From Anaerocolumna aminovalerica (GTDB lineage: Bacteria; Bacillota; Clostridia; Lachnospirales; Lachnospiraceae): a stretch of 64,000 bases of DNA. Under the pieces are notes generated by a model, which made no database searches, was not told the DNA's origin, and saw nothing but the letters and a program-made list of their open reading frames with translations. A program made the translations under genes and the position numbers. Each line of letters begins with the position of its first letter. The stretch's first letter is position 1. Positions 35,328 to 44,260 of the stretch are shown here, piece after piece. Location: assembly GCF_900115365.1 (NCBI RefSeq), contig NZ_FOWD01000013.1, positions 1 through 64,000 of the forward strand, written 5' to 3'.

Positions 35328-36386
35328 TCAATTCATTACTTTAACATCAGAAGATTGATCCATATAACTTTTCCTTAGTTGGCCACATGCGGCATCAATA
35401 TCTGTACCCATTTCTCTTCTAATAGTAACATTTATTCTGTTTTTTTCAAGTATATTTTTGAAATTTAGAATATTTTTAGACTCCGATTGTCGATAATTCC
35501 GCTCTTTTATTGGATTAATAGGAATCAAATTTATGTGGCAGTTTAAGCCCTTTACTAAATGAGAAAGTTCCTTGGCAAGCCCAGGTAAATCATTCACCCC
35601 TTCAATCAGACTATATTCAAAAGTAATTCTTCGTCCTGTTTTTTCATAATAGTAATGACAGGCTTCCATAATAGATTCTATGCTATATCTATTGGCAATA
35701 GGCATAATTTCTTTCCTTAATTGGTCGTTTGGGGCATGAAGGGATATAGCCAGAGTAATTTGCAGATCTTTATCTGCTAAAGCCTTTATATTATCCGCTA
35801 ATCCACAAGTGGATACCGTAATATTTCTTTGACTGATATTTAACCCATGCTCATCGGTTAACATACCAATAAATTTTACCAAATTATCCAAATTGTCCAA
35901 AGGTTCTCCCGTTCCCATAACAACCACATTGGATACTCTTTCACCGGAAATCTTTTGTATCTGATAAATCTGATCCAGCATCTCGGAAGGAGTGAGATTT
36001 CTTTCAAAGCCACCTATAGTTGAAGCACAAAAGGTACATCCCATTTTGCAGCCTACCTGTGAAGAGATGCAGACCGAATTACCATGACGGTATTTCATTA
36101 AAACGCTTTCCAGCACCCGGTCATCACATAACCGGAATAAAAATTTGCTGGTATCACCATCTTTTGATACCAATTTGTTTATTTCAGAAAGACCTGTAAT
36201 TTCACATTCTTCTTTTAACCGTTCTCTTAATTGTTTTGATATGTTGGTCATGTCATCAAAACTGCTTACCAGTTTCACATGGAGCCATTCATAGATTTGT
36301 TTTCCACGGAATGGTTTATCTCCCAGCTTCTCTAATAAGCTTTTCATCTCCTCAAAATCTAAGGATTTGATATCTATTTTATTCAT
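35328..36386 (-). CDS. rlmN: 23S rRNA (adenine(2503)-C(2))-methyltransferase RlmN
   Basis: Radical SAM enzyme that methylates A2503 of 23S rRNA and A37 of some tRNAs. The 352-residue protein has the cluster motif C-x3-C-x2-C (CKMGCTFC), MGTGEPLDN for SAM, STCGLADNI and the conserved second catalytic cysteine in the C-terminal DIDAACGQL. It starts three bases after the rsmB stop, so the two are translationally linked. The length and motifs favour RlmN over Cfr. Confidence 0.96.
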   Translation of the reverse strand: MNKIDIKSLDFEEMKSLLEKLGDKPFRGKQIYEWLHVKLVSSFDDMTNISKQLRERLKEECEITGLSEINKLVSKDGDTSKFLFRLCDDRVLESVLMKYRHGNSVCISSQVGCKMGCTFCASTIGGFERNLTPSEMLDQIYQIQKISGERVSNVVVMGTGEPLDNLDNLVKFIGMLTDEHGLNISQRNITVSTCGLADNIKALADKDLQITLAISLHAPNDQLRKEIMPIANRYSIESIMEACHYYYEKTGRRITFEYSLIEGVNDLPGLAKELSHLVKGLNCHINLIPINPIKERNYRQSESKNILNFKNILEKNRINVTIRREMGTDIDAACGQLRKSYMDQSSDVKVMN

Positions 36387-36389
36387 TGG

Positions 36390-37736
36390 TCAGTGTTCTC
36401 TCCTTAATCTGGCAATAAAAAATCCATCACATTGATGAATTCCCGGTATCAATTGCAAATAACCCTCTTTTGTTGTATCACTCCAGAGTATTTCCGGAAG
36501 ATAAGGATTTAAACTTTCCGCTTTAAAATGATATTGTTTCATAAACCAACGTACATTTTCTATGTTTTCTTCCGGATTAATGGTACAGGAACTGTAAATA
36601 AAAGTACCACCCTTTTTTACATATTGATGAACCACTTCTAATATATCTCTTTGTAAGCGAACTAATTCTTTTTGTTTTTCTTTTGTAACATTGTATTTTA
36701 TATCCGGCTTTTTCCCGATAATACCCAAACCGGAACATGGAAGATCAGCTAATAAAACATCAGCTTTCTCTATACTTTCTTCATCCAAAACTAACGCATC
36801 CTGGACTTTTGCTGTTATATTGGTATAACCCAAGCGGTTAATATTATCTACTATAAAATTAACTTTATAGTCAGAAACATCTCTGGAACTAACCTGTCCG
36901 GTAGAATGCAGCAATTCTGCTGCATGAAGGGATTTTCCACCGGGAGCTGCACATACATCAATGACTACGTCACCTTCTTTAATACCGGAAACTGCACCTA
37001 CTAACATGGAACTTTCATCCTGCACTTGAAAATATCCTTTATTAAAGGCATTCAAGGCATTTAAATAGTTGTAGTTTTCTATTCGGAAAGCATAGGATAA
37101 ATAGGCTCCGTATTCCACAGAAACTCCTTCATTTTCTAACATTTTCTTTAATTCATCCGGTGACACTTTATTCAGATTACAACGAATGGTTGTTTTTTTA
37201 TCTCTTAAAGTAGTTTCTAATATGCCTTTTACAGTTTGGACATCGTATTGTTTTAACCAGTCTTTGATTATCCAATCCGGCATGGAATAGTTTAAACTTA
37301 AATAGCCTGCCGGATCTTTCTCTTCCGGTGGGAAAGATACCTTTTCCGGGTTTCGTATGATATTTCTTAGAATTCCATTAACAAATCCACTTAAGCTTTG
37401 AAATCCTCTTTTTTTCGCTAATTTTACTGCTTCATTACAAACAGCAGAATCCGGAACCTGGTCCATGTATTTAATTTGATAAACACTAATTCTAAGCAGA
37501 TTTCTTATTAATGGTTTCATTTTATTTGTTTTAATGCTGGAATACTGATTAATAATATAGTCAATTGTTATCAGTCTTTCTATAGTACCTTCGCATATTC
37601 TGGTTATAAAAGACCTGTCTTGCTTTTCTAATGATTGATGTTGTTTTAAAATCTGACTAAGTACCCTATGGGTATATTGTTGATTCCCCGTAATATCCAT
37701 TACTGCATCTAATGCAATTTCCCTGGGATTTTTCAT
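36390..37736 (-). CDS. rsmB: 16S rRNA (cytosine(967)-C(5))-methyltransferase RsmB
   Basis: SAM-dependent RNA m5C methyltransferase. The 448-residue protein has an N-terminal NusB-like domain (AVMDITGNQQYTHRVLS to about 140) and a catalytic domain with the SAM motif CAAPGGKSLHAAELL, the PCSGLG motif and the nucleophile region SSCTINPEEN. ATG 37736 is six bases after GGAGG; the longer open frame to 37808 has no ribosome site. It follows yugP, with a structured 116-bp spacer (37771-37846), and precedes rlmN. Confidence 0.95.
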   Translation of the reverse strand: MKNPREIALDAVMDITGNQQYTHRVLSQILKQHQSLEKQDRSFITRICEGTIERLITIDYIINQYSSIKTNKMKPLIRNLLRISVYQIKYMDQVPDSAVCNEAVKLAKKRGFQSLSGFVNGILRNIIRNPEKVSFPPEEKDPAGYLSLNYSMPDWIIKDWLKQYDVQTVKGILETTLRDKKTTIRCNLNKVSPDELKKMLENEGVSVEYGAYLSYAFRIENYNYLNALNAFNKGYFQVQDESSMLVGAVSGIKEGDVVIDVCAAPGGKSLHAAELLHSTGQVSSRDVSDYKVNFIVDNINRLGYTNITAKVQDALVLDEESIEKADVLLADLPCSGLGIIGKKPDIKYNVTKEKQKELVRLQRDILEVVHQYVKKGGTFIYSSCTINPEENIENVRWFMKQYHFKAESLNPYLPEILWSDTTKEGYLQLIPGIHQCDGFFIARLRREH

Positions 37737-37770
37737 GTTAATCCTCCATGCTTCCAATTCCTGCGAATTT

Positions 37771-37846
37771 GGGTACAAGCACAATAATATTGGCAAAGGG
37801 AATTTCACAATTCACTTGTGAAAATTTTATTTTCACACTTGTACCC
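37771..37846 (-). promoter_or_regulatory. Structured leader between yugP and rsmB
   Basis: A 9-bp outer stem (GGGTACAAG with CTTGTACCC) encloses two competing stems that share one arm: TGTGAAAAT with ATTTTCACA, or TTTCACA with TGTGAAA. It lies about 35 bases before the rsmB start. It may be a folded leader, a processing site or a small palindromic repeat; no U-tract is seen. Confidence 0.5.
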
Positions 37847-37852
37847 TGGTCT

Positions 37853-38554
37853 TTAGTCACGATCTCTTCCTCCAAATAATATAACCAATCGTAACAATTG
37901 CAGTATGGAGGCTGCTGCTCCGGCAACATAGGTCAAAGCCGCAGCACTTAATACTTTTCTTGTTTGTCTCACTTCTTCCGTACGCAGGATTCCTGTTTCA
38001 TCTACAATCTGTACTGCTCTTCTGGAAGCATTGAATTCTACCGGCAAAGTCACCAACTGGAATAATACTGCCAAAGCAAACATAATAATTCCTAAATTAA
38101 TTAAGGTTTGAGAACCTCCCATAAAAAGTCCAATTAAAATCATTGGCCAGGATACACTGGCACCAAAATTTGCAACAGGTACTAAAGCACCTCTTATACG
38201 AAGAGGTACATATCCTCTGTTATGCTGAATAGCATGTCCGCATTCATGTGCGGCAACACCAACAGCTGCAACAGAGGTATTGTTGTATACCGTTTCTGAT
38301 AATTTCAATGTCTTATCTCTTGGATCATAGTGGTCTGATAGATTGCCGCTGATTGGTCTAATGGTTACATCATAAATACCTGCAGAGTGAAGAATTCTTT
38401 CTGCAGCCTCTGCTCCTGTTAAACCAGATAGGCTTCTAACTTTAGAATATTTTGCAAAAGTAGTTTTTACTTTTAAAGAAGCCAATAAAGATAATACAAC
38501 TCCTATTACAATTAATATTATTGTTGGATCATAATAACCAAAACCATAAAACAT
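37853..38554 (-). CDS. yugP: YugP-family zinc metallopeptidase (membrane)
   Basis: A 233-residue membrane protein with the gluzincin motif HECGHAIQH (about residues 103-111), an N-terminal span (IILIVIGVVLSLLASL), two middle spans (about 137-178) and one near the C-terminus. It matches the COG2738 family. The substrate is unknown. The gene often lies among rsmB, fmt, def and priA in Firmicutes, as here. ATG with AAGGAGG; 18 bp after fmt. Confidence 0.9.
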   Translation of the reverse strand: MFYGFGYYDPTIILIVIGVVLSLLASLKVKTTFAKYSKVRSLSGLTGAEAAERILHSAGIYDVTIRPISGNLSDHYDPRDKTLKLSETVYNNTSVAAVGVAAHECGHAIQHNRGYVPLRIRGALVPVANFGASVSWPMILIGLFMGGSQTLINLGIIMFALAVLFQLVTLPVEFNASRRAVQIVDETGILRTEEVRQTRKVLSAAALTYVAGAAASILQLLRLVILFGGRDRD

Positions 38555-38572
38555 AATATTTTCCTCCTTATC

Positions 38573-39517
38573 TTAAGATAAAATCTTTCCTGCCTGAAGA
38601 TCAAATCCTCTTATAAAAGCATCAACTGTCATTCGTTTCTTTCCTTCCAGTTGTACTTCATGAAGGACTAATCTTCCGTTACCAGTCTGAACTATAATAG
38701 AATCTTTTGTAACTTCCAGGATTTCACCAGGTTTTCCGGTATTGCCAGCTTTTTCTGATAACCCCTGCTCTACTGATGCCTCCCAAATCTTTAATGTTTT
38801 ACCATCTAAGAATGTGTAAGCACTTGGCCAGGGATTCAGTCCACGGATTAGTCTTTCAATCTCTGCGGCTGAATTGCTGAAATCAATGTGCCCTAAGGAT
38901 TTATCCAGCATTTTTACATAAGTAGATTCTTCATCTTTTTGCTTTTCTCTTACTGCTGTTCCATGTTCTATCTCCTTAAGTGCTTTTATTAGTAAACGGC
39001 CTCCGCATACAGCCAGTTTATCATGCAAACTGCCTCCGGTTTCTTTTGGTTCTATGATTACTTCTTCTTTCATAATCATATCTCCTGTATCTATTCCCAC
39101 ATCCATATACATAATGGTAATACCTGTTTTTTCTTCTCCATTTATTATGGTCCATTGGATAGGCGCTGCCCCGCGGTATTTGGGAAGCAGGGAAGCATGG
39201 ACATTAATACAACCATACTTTGGGAAATCTATAATTGTTTTTGGAAGAATCTTTCCATAAGCTGCCACAACAATACATTCCGGATTAATTTCTTCTAACT
39301 TCTTTATGAAGTCCTCATCTTTTGCCTTATTAGGCTGATAAACAGGAATCTGGTGTTCTAATGCAAGTTCCTTTACCGGCGGATACTGCACCTGTTTACC
39401 TCTTCCTTTGGGTTTATCAGGCTGTGTTACCACCGCCAGAATCTCATGTTCTGATTGTATCAATGTATCCAATATTGTAGCTGCCAATTCCGGCGTACCC
39501 ATAAAAACTATTTTCAA
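38573..39517 (-). CDS. fmt: Methionyl-tRNA formyltransferase
   Basis: Formylates initiator Met-tRNA using 10-formyl-THF. The 314-residue protein has the N-terminal MKIVFMGTPELAATIL, the substrate loop with TQPDKPKGRGK, the catalytic HASLLPKYRGAAPIQW and the GDTG-like metal-lacking GIDTGDM. The C-terminal OB-like domain starts near GLNPWPSAYTFLDG. It is the natural partner of def, the deformylase gene 112 bp upstream. Confidence 0.97.
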   Translation of the reverse strand: MKIVFMGTPELAATILDTLIQSEHEILAVVTQPDKPKGRGKQVQYPPVKELALEHQIPVYQPNKAKDEDFIKKLEEINPECIVVAAYGKILPKTIIDFPKYGCINVHASLLPKYRGAAPIQWTIINGEEKTGITIMYMDVGIDTGDMIMKEEVIIEPKETGGSLHDKLAVCGGRLLIKALKEIEHGTAVREKQKDEESTYVKMLDKSLGHIDFSNSAAEIERLIRGLNPWPSAYTFLDGKTLKIWEASVEQGLSEKAGNTGKPGEILEVTKDSIIVQTGNGRLVLHEVQLEGKKRMTVDAFIRGFDLQAGKILS

Positions 39518-39629
39518 TCGCTTTCATTCCTTTCATTCAAGTAAGTACAATGATTATTTTCTTCTGTTACTTTTCAATTTACTTTTTCTTAAGCATATAT
39601 TTTACAGCTAATATTTTATCTATCCCTTT

Positions 39630-40109
39630 TTATTCTTCATCGTTATTAACACTATGAAGTTCCCCAACTACTTTGTCTACATATAATTCGCCATTTAAAT
39701 GATCGTTTTCATGAAGCAAAGCTCTGGCTAAAAGTTCTGTTCCTTCTACAATAATTTCTTCCATGTTCTCATTTAATGCTTTTACTTTTACATAATTAGG
39801 TCTTGTTACGGTACCTGATTTTCCGGGTACGCTAAGGCATCCTTCTTCCCCGGTTTGTTCACCACTGGTTTCTAGTATAACCGGATTAATTAGTACAATA
39901 GGGCTGTCTCCTTCCGGAGATACATCTATCACCACAATTCGTTTTAAAACTCCTACTTGAGGAGCTGCCAATCCGACACCTAGTGCGTCATACATGGTAT
40001 CTAACATATCTTCTATTAATATTTTAATTTTAGGTGTCATTTCTTTAACTTCTTTTGATTGTTTATTTAATACAGTATCTCCAATTAATCTTATATTTCT
40101 TATTGCCAT
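39630..40109 (-). CDS. def: Peptide deformylase
   Basis: Metalloenzyme that removes the N-formyl group from new proteins. The 159-residue protein has the three deformylase motifs: [19 protein letters not shown] and the metal-binding HENDHLNG (HExDH form). I chose ATG 40109, nine bases after AAAGGA, giving [11 protein letters not shown]; the codon at 40118 directly abuts the ribosome site. The neighbours priA (upstream) and fmt (downstream) form the common priA-def-fmt set. Confidence 0.97.
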   Translation of the reverse strand: MAIRNIRLIGDTVLNKQSKEVKEMTPKIKILIEDMLDTMYDALGVGLAAPQVGVLKRIVVIDVSPEGDSPIVLINPVILETSGEQTGEEGCLSVPGKSGTVTRPNYVKVKALNENMEEIIVEGTELLARALLHENDHLNGELYVDKVVGELHSVNNDEE

Positions 40110-40133
40110 AGTATTCATTCCTTTCAAAATTTA

Positions 40134-42383
40134 TTAATAACTATTCATAGGGTTAAAATCAAATTGTACGTTGCAGCCGTTAAAATGTTCTGAATAATTA
40201 ATATAACCTTCCAGATAATCCTTAATGGCAACTAATAAATCATAATCAGACCCTTTTATATAAATCATAAACCGGTATATATCATTTGCTTTTGCCAGAG
40301 AGGCGGCTGCGGGTCCTATGATTACAACTTCCTCACTGATCCCTTCCTTTGCAGTCCAGTCATTTGCAGCGCCGCTGATTAATTCTGCCGCTGTCAAGGC
40401 CTTATTTTCATCCTTTGATGCAGTCAGTATTGCTAATATATGTGCAGCCGGCGGATATTTTAATAATTCCCGATATGCCATTTCCTGTTTATAAAAACCT
40501 AAGTAATCATCTTCACTGGCTGATTTTATACTATAGTGATCCGGTTGATAACTTTGAATTACCACTTCACCGGGCAGGTGACTACGACCTGCCCTTCCTG
40601 AAGCCTGGGCAAGAAGTTGATAGGTTCTCTCTGATGCACGATAATCGGCGGCATATAAAGAAAGATCGGCCGCAAGGATTCCCACTAAAGTTACCATAGG
40701 AAAATCATGCCCCTTAACAATCATCTGGGTTCCCACCAGAATATCTGCTTCCCCATTGGCAAAAGCAGAAAGGATCTTCTCATGACTGTCTTTGTTCTTC
40801 GTGGTATCCATATCCATTCTTAACACTCTGGCACCTGGGAATTCTTTTTTTACCATATCTTCTACCTTTTGTGTTCCGGTACCAAAGGCTGCTATATACG
40901 GAGAGCCGCAACTTGGGCACTTAACAGGTGCTTTTTCTGAATAACCGCAATAATGGCAGAGCAATGTGCCATTATTATGAGCCGTTAGTGATATGTCACA
41001 GTGAGGACATTTCATAACATGGCCGCAGCTTCTACAAGATACAAAACCTGCATATCCTCTTCTATTAATAAACAACATAATTTGTTGATTTTTTCTTAAT
41101 CTGTCTTCTACTAATTCCTTTAATTTTATACTAAAAATAGATTTGTTTCTCTTTTTTAATTCTTCCCTTAAATCCACAATCCAAATCTTAGGCATAATGC
41201 TTTTACCAATGCGGGATTGTAGAGTAAACAGCTTATATTTTCCTTCTATAGCATTCTTATAAGATTCCAGTGAAGGTGTTGCCGAGCCTAGTATAACACT
41301 TGCATCAGATAATTGTCCACGTTTTATAGCAACCTCTCTTGCGTGGTACTTTGGTGGATTCTCACTTTTATAAGTACCTTCATGTTCTTCATCAATAATG
41401 ATAAGTCCAAGATTACTAAAAGGGGTAAATAAAGCCGATCTTGGTCCAATCATAATATCAATGTCTCCCTTTTTGGCTCGTAAATACTGATCGTATCTTT
41501 CCCCTTGAGACAATCTTGAATTCATAATAGAGATTCTGTCACCAAATCGTTTGTAAAAACGCATTACAGTCTGATAAGTAAGGGCTATCTCAGGAATCAG
41601 CATAATAACCTGCTTACCCTGTTTAATAACATCTGCAATAATCTCCATATACACTTCGGTTTTACCGCTGCCGGTAACACCATGAATCAGGTAAGTATTC
41701 CGTATGTTTTTTCTGTATTCTTTTATTATACTATCCACAATACCTTGTTGTTCCTCTGTCAGATGAACCTGTTCTTTATCCATGGCATCTTTTTGAATAG
41801 GATTTCGGTATAAGCGTTCTGCCTCTATAGTAATGATTCCGAATTTTTCTAAATCTTGTATGGTGGTTCTTGCTATGTTTAATTTATGAAGAACAACATC
41901 ATAATCAATAGCGTCCTCTTCTATCAGTTCTTCTAATAGCCGGACTCTCCCTTTATTATTCTTGGCTTTAAATAGTTTCAGATGTTCACTGGCCTTCTCT
42001 GTGGGCACCGCCAATTTGACCGTTTTCTTTTCCTTTGCTTTTACTGATTTTTTAACTGGTATAACTGTTTTCAGGGCATCGTTCATGGTGGAACCGAAAG
42101 TTTCCTTAATCCAATAGGCTAATTGAATTAATTGGCTTTCAATAACCAAGCCATCATCTACAATTTGATATATAGGTTTAATTAAATCTTCCCTCCACTT
42201 TGGTACATTGGACACTTGTACGATATAACCTTTTATCAGGCGGTTTCCCTTTCCAAAGGGCACAACTGCCAACGCACCGATTACGGCTTGCTCCGCTAAT
42301 TCTACAGGTATAGAATATTGGTATGTCCGATCCAAATTCTCATGAGAAATGTCAACAATAATATCTGCATATTTCATTGTCAT
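40134..42383 (-). CDS. priA: Primosomal replication-restart helicase PriA
   Basis: 3'-5' DExH helicase that reloads the replisome at stalled forks. The 749-residue protein has the N-terminal 3'-DNA-end-binding domain (TYQYSIP, GALAVVPFGKGNR), Walker A GVTGSGKTEVY, the DEEH box, the eight-cysteine zinc site (CRSCG, CPHC, CHYCG, CPSCG) and motif V/VI (GTQMIVKGHDFP, QASGRAGR). ATG 42383 follows AGG at eight bases. It follows murF by 21 bp. In many Firmicutes coaBC precedes priA; here murF takes that place. Confidence 0.95.
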   Translation of the reverse strand: MTMKYADIIVDISHENLDRTYQYSIPVELAEQAVIGALAVVPFGKGNRLIKGYIVQVSNVPKWREDLIKPIYQIVDDGLVIESQLIQLAYWIKETFGSTMNDALKTVIPVKKSVKAKEKKTVKLAVPTEKASEHLKLFKAKNNKGRVRLLEELIEEDAIDYDVVLHKLNIARTTIQDLEKFGIITIEAERLYRNPIQKDAMDKEQVHLTEEQQGIVDSIIKEYRKNIRNTYLIHGVTGSGKTEVYMEIIADVIKQGKQVIMLIPEIALTYQTVMRFYKRFGDRISIMNSRLSQGERYDQYLRAKKGDIDIMIGPRSALFTPFSNLGLIIIDEEHEGTYKSENPPKYHAREVAIKRGQLSDASVILGSATPSLESYKNAIEGKYKLFTLQSRIGKSIMPKIWIVDLREELKKRNKSIFSIKLKELVEDRLRKNQQIMLFINRRGYAGFVSCRSCGHVMKCPHCDISLTAHNNGTLLCHYCGYSEKAPVKCPSCGSPYIAAFGTGTQKVEDMVKKEFPGARVLRMDMDTTKNKDSHEKILSAFANGEADILVGTQMIVKGHDFPMVTLVGILAADLSLYAADYRASERTYQLLAQASGRAGRSHLPGEVVIQSYQPDHYSIKSASEDDYLGFYKQEMAYRELLKYPPAAHILAILTASKDENKALTAAELISGAANDWTAKEGISEEVVIIGPAAASLAKANDIYRFMIYIKGSDYDLLVAIKDYLEGYINYSEHFNGCNVQFDFNPMNSY

Positions 42384-42404
42384 ACCAATCACCTGCCTTT
42401 AAAT

Positions 42405-43976
42405 TTACTTACTTTTTTCTTCAATGATAGCCTTTACGATTTCATCTGTTCTCATAGAGCGTGAACCTTTTACCAGCATTCCGTCTCCTGGCTTTAATTG
42501 CCCATTTAAGTACTGAATAGCTTCCTGATTAGAAGAGAATGAATGGGTCACTATCCCAGAATTCTTATCCTGAACTCCTTTTGCAATATATGCCGCTTCC
42601 TTACCTACCGTAACCACTTCATCTACTTTTTGTTCTGCTATATAGGTTCCAACATCATAATGGCACTGGTAGGATAAATCTCCAAGTTCTAATATATCTG
42701 CCAATACCGCAATTCTCCTTGTTATATTTTCCATCTCCAGGAGAACCTGAATTCCGCTCTTCATGGAGTCAGGACTTGCGTTGTAGGAATCGTCTATAAT
42801 ACGAATCTGATTTACATCTTTTATCTGTCCCCTCATGGCAATAGGCTGGTAGTTGTACAAACCTTCCTTGGCAACAGAAACAGGTATATGATAATGTTCA
42901 CTAACGGCTAGAGCTACTAAGGCATTATATACATTATGAATTCCTAAAACCTGTAGAATGATCTCTTCGCCATCACCCTCCGGTCTGTTTTCAGCCGTTG
43001 ATTCTGCATCGCCATCTTTACTTTCTTTATTATCTTTCCTTGTTTTTCTTAATGTAAAATATGTTTTACCTTGGCTGGTTCTGATATTTTCTGCCCAATA
43101 GTCGTAGATTCCTTCAGTGCCAAATCCAATTACTTTAGACTGATAGAACTTCTCTAAAGTTTCAGGACTTAAATCTATTATAACAGGATTTTGTGAATAT
43201 TCTTTGTTCATCTCTTCAAACCCATCCCCTGCCCCATTCTTCCTGGCTTGCAGTGTATGGGAAGCAGTATAAACTTCACTCAGTAAATCATCATTTCCAT
43301 TAACAAATAATATGGAATCCGAACGGAAAGAATTGATTATATTCAGCTTTTCTTTTCTGATATTTTCTCTTGTCTTAAGCTGTCCTATATGGGATACACC
43401 AATATTGGTTACAACAGCAGCTTCCGGTCTTGCTATCTTAGAAAGCCTAGCCATTTCACCAAATTCACTCATTCCCATTTCAATTACTGCAATATCATAG
43501 CTGGAATCCAGTCTTAGCATCATAAGCGGAAGACCAACCTGGCTATTCATATTACCTTCTGTCTTTAAGACTTTATATCTGGTTTCTAATGCCGCTGCTA
43601 TCATTTCTTTCGTTGTAGTTTTGCCTACACTGCCTGTGATTCCGATTACAGGAATTTTAAATTTGCTTCTATAGTAAGTACCCAGCGCTTGTAATGCTTC
43701 CAATGTATCTTTTACACTAATATAAACCATGGATTGGTTCATATCCTTAGTTAATTCTTTATGTCTGCTGGTAAAACAGGCTGTTGCGCCATTTTCAAAA
43801 GCATCCGGTATAAAATCATGTGCGTCCACTTTTTCACCTATAATTGGAACAAACAGCGAGCCAGCTTCCAGCCTTTTGGAATTGGTGCTTACGTTAGTGA
43901 TCTGCATATTTTCATCACCGGTTAATATAGTGCCTCCTACCCCTTGGGCAATCTCTTTTATTGTTAATGCTTCCAT
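42405..43976 (-). CDS. murF: UDP-N-acetylmuramoyl-tripeptide--D-alanyl-D-alanine ligase MurF
   Basis: Adds D-Ala-D-Ala to the UDP-MurNAc tripeptide. The protein has the Mur ligase P-loop GSVGKTTTKEM (about residue 117), NIGVSHIGQL, and the C-terminal DDSYNASPDSM motif specific for MurF. It is long (523 residues; commonly about 450-460), because of a charged, low-complexity insertion (about 310-335: RKDNKESKDGDAESTAEN) and another in the central domain near 240-260. ATG with AAAGGAAG. It lies downstream of murE, separated by 285 bp of repeats. Confidence 0.95.
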   Translation of the reverse strand: MEALTIKEIAQGVGGTILTGDENMQITNVSTNSKRLEAGSLFVPIIGEKVDAHDFIPDAFENGATACFTSRHKELTKDMNQSMVYISVKDTLEALQALGTYYRSKFKIPVIGITGSVGKTTTKEMIAAALETRYKVLKTEGNMNSQVGLPLMMLRLDSSYDIAVIEMGMSEFGEMARLSKIARPEAAVVTNIGVSHIGQLKTRENIRKEKLNIINSFRSDSILFVNGNDDLLSEVYTASHTLQARKNGAGDGFEEMNKEYSQNPVIIDLSPETLEKFYQSKVIGFGTEGIYDYWAENIRTSQGKTYFTLRKTRKDNKESKDGDAESTAENRPEGDGEEIILQVLGIHNVYNALVALAVSEHYHIPVSVAKEGLYNYQPIAMRGQIKDVNQIRIIDDSYNASPDSMKSGIQVLLEMENITRRIAVLADILELGDLSYQCHYDVGTYIAEQKVDEVVTVGKEAAYIAKGVQDKNSGIVTHSFSSNQEAIQYLNGQLKPGDGMLVKGSRSMRTDEIVKAIIEEKSK

Positions 43977-44089
43977 ATGATTATCTTCCTTTATAATATA
44001 GGATTATTATTATCTTATTCAATTAGCTTTTACTTAAAAATTATTTGTTTTAAAAAGCATTTCATTTATACCAATAATTCATTGATGGC

Positions 44090-44218
44090 AGTGTCTTATG
44101 TATACTTATTAATATGTCATATTCCATTACTAACAGTATCTTATGTATACTTTATTATTCTGTCATATTTCATTGCTAACAGTATTTTATGTATACTTTA
44201 TTAAGAATGTTATATCCG
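44090..44218. repeat. Tandem repeat of 45-46 bp, about 2.8 copies, between murE and murF
   Basis: Units begin at 44090, 44135 and 44181 and read CAGTRTYTTATGTATACTT, then TATTA...TGTCATATTYCATT and CTAA. Each contains the palindrome GTATAC. Unit three is shorter and merges into an inverted repeat (44193-44257). No spacers of even length separate units, so this is not a CRISPR. Confidence 0.8.
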
Positions 44219-44257
44219 CAGATATATAGGGAGTAAAACCTTCTTAATAAAGTATAA
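44193..44257. terminator. 16-bp hairpin just after murE
   Basis: A perfect 16-bp stem (44193-44208 with 44242-44257) with a 33-base loop, starting four bases after the murE stop on the minus strand. The arm overlaps unit three of the tandem repeat. There is no U-tract, so it may stabilise or process the murE-murF message rather than terminate it. Confidence 0.5.
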
Positions 44258-44260
44258 GGA

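Noticed and set aside
37738-37929. 63-residue minus-strand frame between yugP and rsmB
   Set aside because: It overlaps the end of yugP in another frame and the structured spacer; no ribosome site or recognisable motif.
44090-44218. Possible CRISPR array
   Set aside because: Repeats are directly adjacent with no unique spacers, degenerate, and no cas genes are nearby.
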